From CAZIGK01 sp964538615 (GTDB lineage Bacteria; Pseudomonadota; Alphaproteobacteria; Rickettsiales; RI-342): a stretch of 64,000 nucleotides of DNA. Location of the stretch: assembly GCA_964538615.1 (NCBI GenBank), contig CAZIGK010000003.1, positions 62,001-126,000 on the forward strand, read 5' to 3'. Positions 42,216 through 50,678 of the stretch are shown in pieces. Position 1 is the first letter of the stretch. Every line of letters starts with the position of its first letter. A program made the translations under genes and the position numbers. The notes beneath the pieces were generated by a model. That model was not told the DNA's origin and ran no database searches. It saw nothing but the letters and a program-made list of their open reading frames with translations.

Positions 42216-43211
42216 ATGTCGGAACAGCCCACCATGACCAGCCGCCTGCTGCCCAACACGGAAAATCTCTCTCAGGATTTCACCCATGAGGATATGGTGC
42301 ATGGTGGCATGACCGGTGCCACGGCGGAACTATGGGCGGTGCGCTTTACCTTGCCTGCGGCTGCGGCGGATTTTTTTAGTGATGCGCTGCTGGATGAAGC
42401 TTACAGCGTGACCACTCGTGAAGTGGAAGGTAACCCTGGCTTGTGGCAGATGGAGTTGCATGTACAAGGAAAGCCCGACGCCAGCCATTGGCAGAAGCGA
42501 TTGCATCATCTGGCGACAGCCGCACAGGTATCCATTGGGGAAGCGGAATATGAGGCGGTAGAAATTCGGGACTGGATAGGGGAGTTACAGCAAACCTTTC
42601 CGCCTTTTGCGGTTGGGCGGTTTTTTATTCATGGTTCCCATTACAAGGGCGACAAACCTGCGGATCAGTACCATCTGCTGGTGGATGCGGGAATGGCCTT
42701 TGGCTCCGGTGAGCATGCGACCACAGAGGGATGTTTGTATTACCTGAACCAGTTGCGGGAGGAAGTAACCCCCCGGAGGATGTTGGATGTGGGCACGGGA
42801 TCTGGCATTCTGGCTATGGCCATGGCGCGGCAATGGTGGCAGGTGGGCATGCCGCCTGTTGTGGCCAGTGATATTGACGAGCCATCCGTACGGGTGGCGC
42901 AGGATAATGCGCAAATTAACGGTCTGGCAGAGGCGCTGGAGGTGGTGAAGGCAGATGGGTATCGGCATGCGGCCATACGCGAACAGGCACCCTATGAGGT
43001 GATTTGCTGCAATATTCTGGCAGGGCCGCTGATGGCCTTTGCGCCGGATGCTGCAAGGCACCTTGCCCCCGGCGGCCATTTGCTATTGGCGGGTCTGATT
43101 GATAAACAGGCGCCGGAAGTGATTGCCTGTCATGAGGCCGAGGGGCTGCGCCTGCAAGACAGCCATGCCAGCGGCGAATGGCGCATATTGCATTTTGTGA
43201 AGCCAGCGTAG
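42216..43211 (+). CDS. prmA: Ribosomal protein L11 methyltransferase
   Basis: This 331-residue protein has a beta-rich N-terminal domain and an S-adenosylmethionine domain with MLDVGTGSGILAMAMA and the following DIDEPSVRVAQDNAQIN. The catalytic NILAGPLM-type motif (CCNILAGPLMAFAP) and GMAFGSGEHATTEGCL are typical of PrmA. It methylates several amino groups of L11. The gene is co-directional with ligA and convergent with recN. The 161 bases between contain only a weak seven-base hairpin at 43223-43238. Confidence 0.9.
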   Translation: MSEQPTMTSRLLPNTENLSQDFTHEDMVHGGMTGATAELWAVRFTLPAAAADFFSDALLDEAYSVTTREVEGNPGLWQMELHVQGKPDASHWQKRLHHLATAAQVSIGEAEYEAVEIRDWIGELQQTFPPFAVGRFFIHGSHYKGDKPADQYHLLVDAGMAFGSGEHATTEGCLYYLNQLREEVTPRRMLDVGTGSGILAMAMARQWWQVGMPPVVASDIDEPSVRVAQDNAQINGLAEALEVVKADGYRHAAIREQAPYEVICCNILAGPLMAFAPDAARHLAPGGHLLLAGLIDKQAPEVIACHEAEGLRLQDSHASGEWRILHFVKPA

Positions 43212-43372
43212 GTATTCAACATCATTGATTCATCAATGGCTCTACTCTTGCGTAAACATAGATTTTCATGTGCATTATAGCAGGTACATGGTGGAGTTCT
43301 GCATGGATTTTGGTCGCATTTCACAACACGGGTACTCACCAGAAGTACGATTACCAAAGCAATATCCCGTTC

Positions 43373-45061
43373 TTACGCAACATTGCGCTGGAGCAGGGCA
43401 TCGGCGGCGGCGCGGGCGGCATCGGTGATGGCATCACCTGCCAGCATACGCGCCAGTTCTTCCCGGCGGGCGGCGGCATCCAGCAGGGTGATGCGGGTGT
43501 GGGTGCTATCATCCTGCTGGTCTTTACTCACTTTCACGTGCTGGTTGGCAAAGGCGGCGACCTGCGGTTGGTGGGTGACCACAAACACCTGCCGGGCAGA
43601 GCCTTTTTCTGCGTCCGCCAGCAGTGCTAAGCGGCTGCCAATGGCGGTGGCAACGGCTCCCCCAACACCGGTATCCACTTCATCGAAAACCAGACAAGGG
43701 ACGGTTTTGACCTCGGACAAGGCCACTTTCAAGGCCAGCATAAAGCGGGATAATTCCCCCCCCGAAGCGATTTTTCCCAACGGGCCGGGTGGCGAGCCGG
43801 GATTGGCCGCAATGAGGAACTGGATGGCCTGCATGCCTTCTCCGCTCCATTGCGGTTCCGGCAGAGGGGTTTGTTCCACTACGAAGCGGGCTTTTTCCAT
43901 TTTTAAGGGAGCCAGCTCCTGTTGCATGCGCTGTTGCAGGTGGGTTGCGGCTTCGGTGCGTAATGCGGCTAATTGCTCCGCCTGCGTTACATAGGCTGCG
44001 CGGGTGGCGTTCAGGCGTGCCTGACGTTCCGCTGCGAAGCGATCCTGTGCATCCAGCTCCTGCAATTGCTGTTGGTATTGTGCGAGGCGGCTGGCCAGTT
44101 CATCCGGGGTACATTGGTGCTTGCGAGCGGCTTCCCGCAGGGCGAACAGCCTTTCCTCCACACGGTTTTGTTCCTCGGCATCAAACTCTGTTTCGCGTAC
44201 GGCTTCCTGCAGGGCGAGGCGCGCCTGTTCCAGCTCGTGGCTGGCTTTTTCCAGAGCAGTGGTGACCTGCGGTAACGAGGGAACGGCCTCGGCATCCACT
44301 CGCCACAGGCTGCGTTCAATGGCGGTGACCGCCATTTGTGCTCCGTCGGATTCTTCCAGTCGTGCCAGTGCTTCTATCAGGCTGCCGGCCAGTTTTTCAA
44401 ACTGCATCAATTGGCGGCGACGTTCTGCCAATTGTTCTTCCTCCCCTGCCGTCGGAGCGAGCGCATTCAGTTCTGCAACCACATGCCGCAGGTATTCTTC
44501 TTCCTGTTTGAGTTTTGCCAAGGTTTCTGCGGCGGTTTTGACGTCTTTTTCGGCTTGTCGCCAGTCTTTGTAGGCGGCTTGCAGGCTGGCGGCCTGCGGG
44601 AGCAGACGGCCAAAGGCATCCAGCCAGAGGCGGTGGGTGGCGGCGTCCATCAGGCCGCGCTGATCATGCTGGCCGTGCATTTCCAGTAGGGTTTCCCCCA
44701 CTTGTTTCAGAGCCGAAACGCTGACCGGAATATCGTTAATGAACGCACGGCTTTTGCCTTCTTTGGTGAGGACACGGCGCAGGCGCAGTTCGTCTTCTTC
44801 ATGTTCCAGCGCCAGTTCTGCAAGCGTTGCATGTACCGCAGGCAAGCCGGCAATATCAAAGACAGCGGTAACGCTGCCTTGTTCAGCGCCATTGCGCACC
44901 AGACGGGCTTCCGCACGGCTGCCCAGTACGGCTCCCAGTGCATCCAGCAGGATGGATTTACCGGAGCCGGTTTCCCCTGTTAGGGCGCAGAAACCGGGCT
45001 GAAAGCTGATATCCAGCGACTCAATGAGGACAATATTGCGAACGGAGAGATGTTGCAGCAT
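43373..45061 (-). CDS. recN: DNA repair protein RecN
   Basis: The start at 45061 gives MLQHLSVRNIVLIESLDISF and 562 residues. Walker A is GETGSGKSILLDAL, followed by long coiled-coil arms and the C-terminal SMC-like signature LGKIASGGELSRFMLALK with Walker B VFDEVDTGVGG. RecN holds broken DNA ends during recombination. It belongs to the usual lpxC-bamD-recN neighbourhood, here with a small membrane-protein gene inserted. Confidence 0.95.
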   Translation of the reverse strand: MLQHLSVRNIVLIESLDISFQPGFCALTGETGSGKSILLDALGAVLGSRAEARLVRNGAEQGSVTAVFDIAGLPAVHATLAELALEHEEDELRLRRVLTKEGKSRAFINDIPVSVSALKQVGETLLEMHGQHDQRGLMDAATHRLWLDAFGRLLPQAASLQAAYKDWRQAEKDVKTAAETLAKLKQEEEYLRHVVAELNALAPTAGEEEQLAERRRQLMQFEKLAGSLIEALARLEESDGAQMAVTAIERSLWRVDAEAVPSLPQVTTALEKASHELEQARLALQEAVRETEFDAEEQNRVEERLFALREAARKHQCTPDELASRLAQYQQQLQELDAQDRFAAERQARLNATRAAYVTQAEQLAALRTEAATHLQQRMQQELAPLKMEKARFVVEQTPLPEPQWSGEGMQAIQFLIAANPGSPPGPLGKIASGGELSRFMLALKVALSEVKTVPCLVFDEVDTGVGGAVATAIGSRLALLADAEKGSARQVFVVTHQPQVAAFANQHVKVSKDQQDDSTHTRITLLDAAARREELARMLAGDAITDAARAAADALLQRNVA

Positions 45062-45095
45062 GCAGGTTACCTCGTCACCAGTCCGGCGTGACCCG

Positions 45096-45266
45096 TTATT
45101 TTTTGACGAACGGCAGGGGGAGAGTCCAGCCGATGAAAATACCCAGCATGGCAAGCGGGATGGCGCCATTGATGGCTACGCCTGCCCCGCTGATACCAAA
45201 TTGTTTGCCATAGATGAAGCCCAGTGCGGCGAGCAACATGACAATCCATAATCGAGAGATGCGCAT
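45096..45266 (-). CDS. Small 56-residue membrane protein
   Basis: The frame starts at an ATG at 45266, behind an AAGG ribosome site six bases upstream, and ends with TAA at 45096-45098. The product has two hydrophobic segments (RLWIVMLLAALGFIYG and GAIPLAMLGIFIGWTLPLPF) and a basic end, LPFVKK. I do not recognise a family. It lies between bamD and recN on the same strand with 23 and 34 bases on either side. That spacing and the good start make it a likely real gene, although short ORFs carry more risk. Confidence 0.6.
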   Translation of the reverse strand: MRISRLWIVMLLAALGFIYGKQFGISGAGVAINGAIPLAMLGIFIGWTLPLPFVKK

Positions 45267-45289
45267 AGGATACCTTGGGGTTTTTGAGG

Positions 45290-46165
45290 TTAGATCAGGT
45301 CTTTCAGTTCTTTTCCGGCACGAATGAGCAGATTTTCCCGCTGGTCGGGGCGTTTTAGTTCGCTTTTTTCAACCATCAGGCGGTAGCTATCGGAGTACCA
45401 TTCGCTCTCCGGGTAGTTATAGCCCAGCACGGCGGCGGTACGTTCCGCATCATCTTGCAGGCCGAGAGAGAGATAGCATTCCGTCAGGCGGTGCAGGGCT
45501 TCCTGCACGTGGCTGGTGGTTTCGTAATAATCAATCACGTAGCGGTAGCGGTTGATGGCGGCCAGATATTGATCCCGCTTCTGGTAGAAGCGGCCAATTT
45601 CCATTTCCTTTCCCGCCAGATGGTCGCGCACCAGATCGAACTTCAGGCGGGCATCACGGGCGTAATCTGTCTCTGGAAAGCGGGAGGTCACTTCATTGAG
45701 GGCTTGCATGGCTTCTTCCGTGATATGCTGGTCACGGGCGACATCCGCGATTTGTTCGTAGTAGCAAAGGGCGATGAGGTAATAGGCGTAGGGGGTATTG
45801 CGATCCGCCGGATAGAGTTTGACAAATTGTTGCAGAGCCGGAATCGCGTCGTCATATTCGCGTCGGTAATAATAGCCGTAGGCGGCCATGATTTTGGCGC
45901 GTTTTGCCCATTCAGAGAAGGGGTATTCCCGCTCGACTTCCTCGAAGGTTTCAATGGCGTCCTTAACATCCTTCGATTGCATTTGACGGACACCCTGACG
46001 GTAGAGGTCTTCAACGGGAAGTACCTGTTTGGGTTCTGCAAACTCATCCTCGTCCTTATCGCCGCAGGCGGTCATGGCCAGAAGCATGAACAGCGCCAGC
46101 ATTTTCGGGCGGTAGCGCGTCAGAGGAGAGAACGGGTGCCGGAAGGAGACGTCATTGGTGACCAT
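45290..46165 (-). CDS. bamD: Outer membrane assembly lipoprotein BamD
   Basis: This 291-residue protein has a lipoprotein signal ending LLAMTAC, with cysteine near residue 34. Five TPR-like repeats follow, for example YRQGVRQMQSKDVKDAIETF and PYAYYLIALCYYEQIADVAR. BamD is the essential partner of BamA in outer membrane protein insertion. It lies between lpxC and recN, the usual alphaproteobacterial arrangement. Confidence 0.95.
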   Translation of the reverse strand: MVTNDVSFRHPFSPLTRYRPKMLALFMLLAMTACGDKDEDEFAEPKQVLPVEDLYRQGVRQMQSKDVKDAIETFEEVEREYPFSEWAKRAKIMAAYGYYYRREYDDAIPALQQFVKLYPADRNTPYAYYLIALCYYEQIADVARDQHITEEAMQALNEVTSRFPETDYARDARLKFDLVRDHLAGKEMEIGRFYQKRDQYLAAINRYRYVIDYYETTSHVQEALHRLTECYLSLGLQDDAERTAAVLGYNYPESEWYSDSYRLMVEKSELKRPDQRENLLIRAGKELKDLI

Positions 46166-46269
46166 GGGTCGGGTATGCCTTTAACCATCTGCATGAAATG
46201 TGTCACGCAGTCTAGTCAATGCGGGCGGCTTGGCAAGCGCAATAGTGATGCGATGGCCTATGCATTTTC

Positions 46270-47181
46270 TTATGCGAAGGCGTTGATCTCGCTCTCGGCC
46301 ATGGCTGCCATGCCTTCCAGCGAGCGGGTGGCTTCTGTGAATGCGCCATCCTGCTCCAGCAGGCATTTCACCAGATGGGCGTTGACCGTGTGGCCGGGAC
46401 GTTCCGCCACCAGTTTGCCGAGGATGGGGCGCCCTGCCAGCGCCAGATCGCCAACGCAATCCAGCATTTTATGGCGGACAAACTCATCCTGATAGCGCAG
46501 GCCATCCTGATTCAGGATGGTTTCTTTGCCGACGACTATGGCATTTTTCAGGGAGCCGCCCAGAGCCAGACCTTGTGATTGCAGATATTCCACCTCATGC
46601 ACAAAGCCAAAGGTGCGGGCGCGACCCAGGGCGTCCTTGAAATGCATGGCGCCAAAATCCACCACGGCATGTTGGCGTGCCACCACGGTATCGTCAAAAG
46701 CAATGGTGACATCCATCATCAGGCCATCATGCGGCAGCAGGGTGGCGCGGCTGTGCCCCAGTTCCACGGAGACGGGTTTCATGACGCGCAGGTAACGGCG
46801 CAGCGCGGATTGTTCCTGCAGGCCGGCGCATTCCAGCAAAAAGACAAACGGTTCGGAGCTGCCGTCCATGATTGGGACTTCCGGTGCGTCCAGCTCGATG
46901 ATGACATTATCCACGCCCAGACCGGACAGGGCGGCCATCAGATGTTCTACGGTAGCGATGCTGACGCCATCTTTGGTTAGGGTGGTACCGAGGCGTGTAT
47001 CTGTCACATAGCGTACATGTGCCGGAACTTCTGGCTGGCCGGGGAGATCTACGCGGCGGAAACGAATGCCGCTATCCACCTCGGCGGGGAGAAGGCGCAT
47101 CACAACCTCTTTGCCGCTATGCAGACCGGTACCTGCACACCGAACCGGATGACGTACACTGCGTTGATGCGCTTTTAACAT
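46270..47181 (-). CDS. lpxC: UDP-3-O-acyl-N-acetylglucosamine deacetylase
   Basis: The start at 47181 gives MLKAHQRSVRHPVRCAGTGL and 303 residues. The zinc site is visible as SIATVEHLMAALSGLGVDN and DEFVRHKMLDCVGDLALAG, and GVDNVIIELDAPEVPIMDGSS is the conserved substrate region. LpxC commits UDP-acyl-GlcNAc to lipid A synthesis. In most alphaproteobacteria ftsZ precedes it, but here a transporter gene does. Confidence 0.96.
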   Translation of the reverse strand: MLKAHQRSVRHPVRCAGTGLHSGKEVVMRLLPAEVDSGIRFRRVDLPGQPEVPAHVRYVTDTRLGTTLTKDGVSIATVEHLMAALSGLGVDNVIIELDAPEVPIMDGSSEPFVFLLECAGLQEQSALRRYLRVMKPVSVELGHSRATLLPHDGLMMDVTIAFDDTVVARQHAVVDFGAMHFKDALGRARTFGFVHEVEYLQSQGLALGGSLKNAIVVGKETILNQDGLRYQDEFVRHKMLDCVGDLALAGRPILGKLVAERPGHTVNAHLVKCLLEQDGAFTEATRSLEGMAAMAESEINAFA

Positions 47182-47274
47182 AAGCTGTCTTTCTGTTGTG
47201 CGTAACGATACAGGATGTACGCTAAAACAGCCGAACCGATGGCGCAAACAACAGTATGTGACGAATTTTTACAG

Positions 47275-48873
47275 CTACGGCTGGAACTCTCCGGCTTTCA
47301 AGCGGTGGACATAGCTGTCCACCATGGCAAACAGTTCCTTGCGCAGTAAAAATAACCCTAGCAGGTTAGGGATAGCCATAGACAGGATGAGCAGATCGGA
47401 AAAATCGACCACCAGTTTAAAGTCATCCCCCGGCAGGGCTGCACCAAAAAAGGTGCAGGCGCAGAAGAAAAGATAAAAGACAATTTCACGCTTGCGGCCA
47501 TGGCCGAACAGATACTCCCAGGCTTTCAGGCCATAGTAGCTCCAGGTGATCATGGTGGAGTAGGCAAAGAGGAAGATGCACACGGATAAAATATACGGGA
47601 ACCAGTCAAACACGGTGCCGAATGCCTGTGCGGTGAGCAATGCGCCATCTGCACTGCCGCTTTTCCAGACGCCGGTGACGGTGATGAGGACGCCGGTCAT
47701 GCAGCAGATGACAATCGTATCCAGAAACGGCTCTAGCAGCGCGATGGTACCTTCACGCACGGGTTCCCGCGTTTTAGCGGCGGCGTGGACAATGGGAGCG
47801 GAACCCATGCCAGCCTCGCAGGAGAAGGCGGCACGGCGCAGCCCCATGGTCAGTGCCCCCATCAGGCCGCCACCCATGGATTCTGGGGTGAATGCCTGAT
47901 GGAACATGAAAGCAAAGGCTTCCGGTACCGCAGGAGCATTGGCAATGAGCACTGCCACGCCACCCAGTAAATACACGACCGCCATGAGAGGGACGATGGC
48001 CTCCGCCACATGGGCGATGCGCCGGATGCCGCCGATGAGCACCACGGCCACAGAACCGGCAATCAGGGCGGCGACGAGTAGTTTCCAGCCACTATCCGGT
48101 GAAAAGCCAATGCTGTTGGTGATCATCGCGGAGGCCTGATTAGACTGGAACATATTGCCTCCGCCAATCGCGCCTCCGATACAGAAAAAGGCAAACAGGC
48201 AGGCCAGAAACTTGCCGAGACGGGGCAGGTTACGTCTGGCCAGACCTTTGCTTAAATAATGGAATGCACCACCGGAAATGGAGCCATTGGCATCTACTTC
48301 GCGGTAGGAAAGGGACATGGAGACTTCTGCCAGTTTGACGGACATGCCAAGGAAACCCGCCAGCATCATCCACGGGACGGCACCGGGGCCGCCAAAGGAA
48401 ATGGCCACGGCTACCCCGGCAATATTGCCTAAGCCCACCGTGCCGGAGACTGCCGCGAACAAGGCCTGTCGCTGGGTGACTTCTCCCGGTGCGTCTGGCT
48501 GGGCGTAATGCCCACGGGCAATAGCCAAAGCATGACGAAACAGGCGCAGATTGATGAAGCGTAGCCGGAAGGTGAAATAAAACCCGCCAAAAATCATCCA
48601 AAAAACAACAATGGGGAAGGGGGCATCTTCCGGCAGGTAGGATTGCAGACCCAGTGAACGGGGGATGGAAAGAATATCCCAGAATAGGAAGGTGCTTAAA
48701 TGATCAATCAATGCAATAAAGTGACTGCGCAGCGAGGTCAGGGCTTCGTGAGTGGTGGAAGCGGCGGCAAAGGCGGGCGAACTGTCCGACAGGATGCACA
48801 TGACCAACAAAGTGATCATAGCGGTCTGTGAAGCGCGTTGCCGGAACAAGGCAGAAGAAAAATGTGATGGCAT
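47275..48873 (-). CDS. Alanine/glycine:cation symporter (AGCS family)
   Basis: The start at 48873 (MPSHFSSALFRQ) gives 532 residues and about ten hydrophobic segments. The AGCS signature is present in SGTVGLGNIAGVAVAISFGG, then GPGAVPWMMLAGFLGM and CIGGAIGGGNMFQSNQ. The family imports alanine or glycine with sodium or protons. The first 45 residues resemble a signal peptide ending SPAFA before the usual family start, an extension found in some members. The gene is separated from lpxC by about 90 bases and transcribed in the same direction. Confidence 0.9.
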   Translation of the reverse strand: MPSHFSSALFRQRASQTAMITLLVMCILSDSSPAFAAASTTHEALTSLRSHFIALIDHLSTFLFWDILSIPRSLGLQSYLPEDAPFPIVVFWMIFGGFYFTFRLRFINLRLFRHALAIARGHYAQPDAPGEVTQRQALFAAVSGTVGLGNIAGVAVAISFGGPGAVPWMMLAGFLGMSVKLAEVSMSLSYREVDANGSISGGAFHYLSKGLARRNLPRLGKFLACLFAFFCIGGAIGGGNMFQSNQASAMITNSIGFSPDSGWKLLVAALIAGSVAVVLIGGIRRIAHVAEAIVPLMAVVYLLGGVAVLIANAPAVPEAFAFMFHQAFTPESMGGGLMGALTMGLRRAAFSCEAGMGSAPIVHAAAKTREPVREGTIALLEPFLDTIVICCMTGVLITVTGVWKSGSADGALLTAQAFGTVFDWFPYILSVCIFLFAYSTMITWSYYGLKAWEYLFGHGRKREIVFYLFFCACTFFGAALPGDDFKLVVDFSDLLILSMAIPNLLGLFLLRKELFAMVDSYVHRLKAGEFQP

Positions 48874-49090
48874 GGTCTTTTCCCTGTGGTTACCTGATTG
48901 ATAACGTCTATGGGGAGATGGGTCAAGGAAAGCGCAAAAAGGTAGCATGTGCCGCATGGCAAGACTTGCATTGCGGGGCGAAAAAGGTAGGTTGCCAATT
49001 GACGGCTATGTGCTGGGTTCTGGCATAGTGGTGAAGGTTGGCCTGCGGGTCATATGAAGCAAAGTGAGCAAACGTAGGGTTCGAGAAAAT

Positions 49091-49708
49091 ATGGAGCAGG
49101 CATTGGCATGGTTGGTGGAAGTGGTTCACCAGCTTGGGTATATTGGGGTGTTTCTCATGACGTTGGTGGAGAGTACGTTTGTGCCTTTGCCGTCAGAAGT
49201 GACCATGATTCCCGTGGGGTATCTGGTGCAACAGGGAAAGATGTCGCTTTGGCTGGTGGTGGTGCTGAGCATTGCCGGAACCGTGAGTGGCGCCTGCCTG
49301 AACTACTGGCTGGCCTATGCCTATGGGCGCAAGCTTTTTCTGAAATACGGGCACTGGTTTCGGCTGACAGAAGCGAAAATGCAGTGGATGGAAGATTATT
49401 TCGCCAAGCACGGGCCATTATCTATCTTTTTTGGTCGTCTGGTGCCTGGGGTGCGGCATTATATTTCTTTTCCCGCTGGGTTGGCGCAAATGAATTTACG
49501 CCGTTTTTGTCTCTATACGGCGATGGGTGGCGGGATATGGATGTTGATATTAATAGGGCTTGGATATTTTTTAGGTGAAAATCAGGCGCTCATTAAGGAA
49601 TATTTAGTGCCTTTGAAGGCAGGAATAGTAGGGTGTCTGTTGATACTGGGGCTGGGTTGGTGGTTAAAACACCGATTCAGGCAAAATAAACAGAGTATAA
49701 ACGGGTAA
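49091..49708 (+). CDS. DedA family membrane protein
   Basis: This 205-residue protein has about five hydrophobic segments and the DedA features VESTFVPLPSEVTMIPVG and FFGRLVPGVRHYISFPAGLA. Family members are implicated in undecaprenyl phosphate or lipid recycling (flippase-like). The ATG at 49091 starts where DedA proteins normally begin. An earlier in-frame start at 49064 is possible. It is separated from the secretion locus by about 95 bases containing a good promoter. Confidence 0.9.
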   Translation: MEQALAWLVEVVHQLGYIGVFLMTLVESTFVPLPSEVTMIPVGYLVQQGKMSLWLVVVLSIAGTVSGACLNYWLAYAYGRKLFLKYGHWFRLTEAKMQWMEDYFAKHGPLSIFFGRLVPGVRHYISFPAGLAQMNLRRFCLYTAMGGGIWMLILIGLGYFLGENQALIKEYLVPLKAGIVGCLLILGLGWWLKHRFRQNKQSING

Positions 49709-49728
49709 ATATGTTATTGAGGTAGGGA

Positions 49729-49757
49729 TTGTCAAAAAACTGACATGTTTCTATGCT
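49729..49757 (+). promoter_or_regulatory. Promoter upstream of the first virB2
   Basis: TTGTCA (49729-49734) and TATGCT (49752-49757) are separated by 17 bases, a near-consensus sigma-70 promoter. The virB2 ATG lies 46 bases downstream, with GGAGAGG as ribosome site. It is a natural start point for the secretion operon. Confidence 0.65.
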
Positions 49758-49802
49758 ACAACAGTAAGTAGGTTTGGTTTAATGTGCAGGAGAGGATTTG
49801 AT

Positions 49803-50150
49803 ATGAAACTGCATCTTACGATGAAAAATAACGTGAATGTAGACGGTTTCCGGATGCTGGCAGGGTTTCTACTCTGTGCGGCAGTGGTGCTGCTGGATAT
49901 GCCAGCCATGGCGCAGGGTGATTTTGCCGGAGGTATGTGTGCCGCCGTAAAAATCATGACCGGGCCTGCCGGTAAAGCCGTGGCAACAGCCGGGGTGATT
50001 GTGATTGCAGTCGGTGCACTGCTGGGTCGTGTGAGCTGGGGTATGGCCGTGATGATTGCGGCAGGTATTGCCGGTATCTTCGGTGCGCCGAAGATTGCAG
50101 AGCTGATTGCATCTGCTTCCGGTGGCACTAGCGGTAGCTTCTGCGGCTAA
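49803..50150 (+). CDS. virB2: VirB2-type pilin, first copy
   Basis: The 115-residue product has a long basic leader, a signal segment (LAGFLLCAAVVLLDMPAMAQG) and two further hydrophobic helices separated by GKAVATAGV and LLGRVSWG. VirB2/TrbC pilins form the extracellular pilus of type IV secretion systems. The C-terminal Ser/Gly tail ends in CG. It shares about half its core with the second pilin downstream, including the identical LLGR.SWG motif, so the two are a tandem duplication. The start at 49803 follows a GGAGAGG ribosome site. Confidence 0.85.
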   Translation: MKLHLTMKNNVNVDGFRMLAGFLLCAAVVLLDMPAMAQGDFAGGMCAAVKIMTGPAGKAVATAGVIVIAVGALLGRVSWGMAVMIAAGIAGIFGAPKIAELIASASGGTSGSFCG

Positions 50151-50235
50151 TGAGGCGTACAGGTTAGTGCATACAGCCGCTTCTGGTGGTGGGGCAGTAG
50201 CTTCTGCTAAGGGTGCGGTAACGATTGAGTGCTAT

Positions 50236-50267
50236 AAAGAGGGGGGGAGCCACTTCCTCCCCTCTTT
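50236..50267 (+). terminator. Hairpin between the two pilin genes
   Basis: AAAGAGGGG (50236-50244) pairs with CCCCTCTTT (50259-50267), with further GA/TC pairing toward the loop, to form a strong stem. It lies 86 bases after the first virB2 stop and 14 before the second start. No T run follows, so it is likely a partial terminator or an RNA-stabilising 3' structure, giving extra first-pilin mRNA. The region 50151-50235 contains no gene. Confidence 0.6.
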
Positions 50268-50280
50268 ACGCTTACGGACC

Positions 50281-50628
50281 ATGAAGGAACAGATCATGCA
50301 GCAGAAGGGCACTGGCAATAAACAGTTCTTAAACAGAGGTTATTCCTCTCTGTTGTTGGGTGTGGTTGTTGCTGGCATCTGCTTGCTGTTGCCGGAGCCT
50401 GCTTTTGCGCAGGGCGCACTGACGCAAGTGTTGTGTGACATTGTGAATCTGGCGCAGGGAGATATTGGCAGACCTGCAGCAACGGCGGCAGTGTGCGCCA
50501 TGGCTGTGATGGCGTTGCTTGGGCGAATTTCCTGGGGTGCGTTGATGGTGACGGCTGCCGGGATTGCGATTATCTTTAGTGCCGCACAAATTATGACCGC
50601 TATTACATCGCTTGGAAACCCGTGCTAA
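50281..50628 (+). CDS. virB2: VirB2-type pilin, second copy
   Basis: The 115-residue frame from the ATG at 50281 has a signal segment (LLLGVVVAGICLLLPEPAFAQ) and the same architecture as the preceding pilin, with LLGRISWG conserved. An ATG at 50296 has a better AAGGA ribosome site and would give 110 residues. It differs from the first copy mainly in the region just after cleavage (GALTQVLCDIVNLAQGD), which would be surface exposed. VirB2 duplication is common in Rickettsiales vir systems. It lies 50 bases before virB4. Confidence 0.85.
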   Translation: MKEQIMQQKGTGNKQFLNRGYSSLLLGVVVAGICLLLPEPAFAQGALTQVLCDIVNLAQGDIGRPAATAAVCAMAVMALLGRISWGALMVTAAGIAIIFSAAQIMTAITSLGNPC

Positions 50629-50678
50629 ACGCATGATAGGGTGATGGAGATGCGACAGCGGCGTGAATGGAGTAGGGC

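Noticed and set aside
45067..45249. 60-residue minus-strand ORF between bamD and recN
   Set aside because: It overlaps the 56-residue membrane protein in another frame, has a His/Arg-rich composition and lacks a ribosome site.
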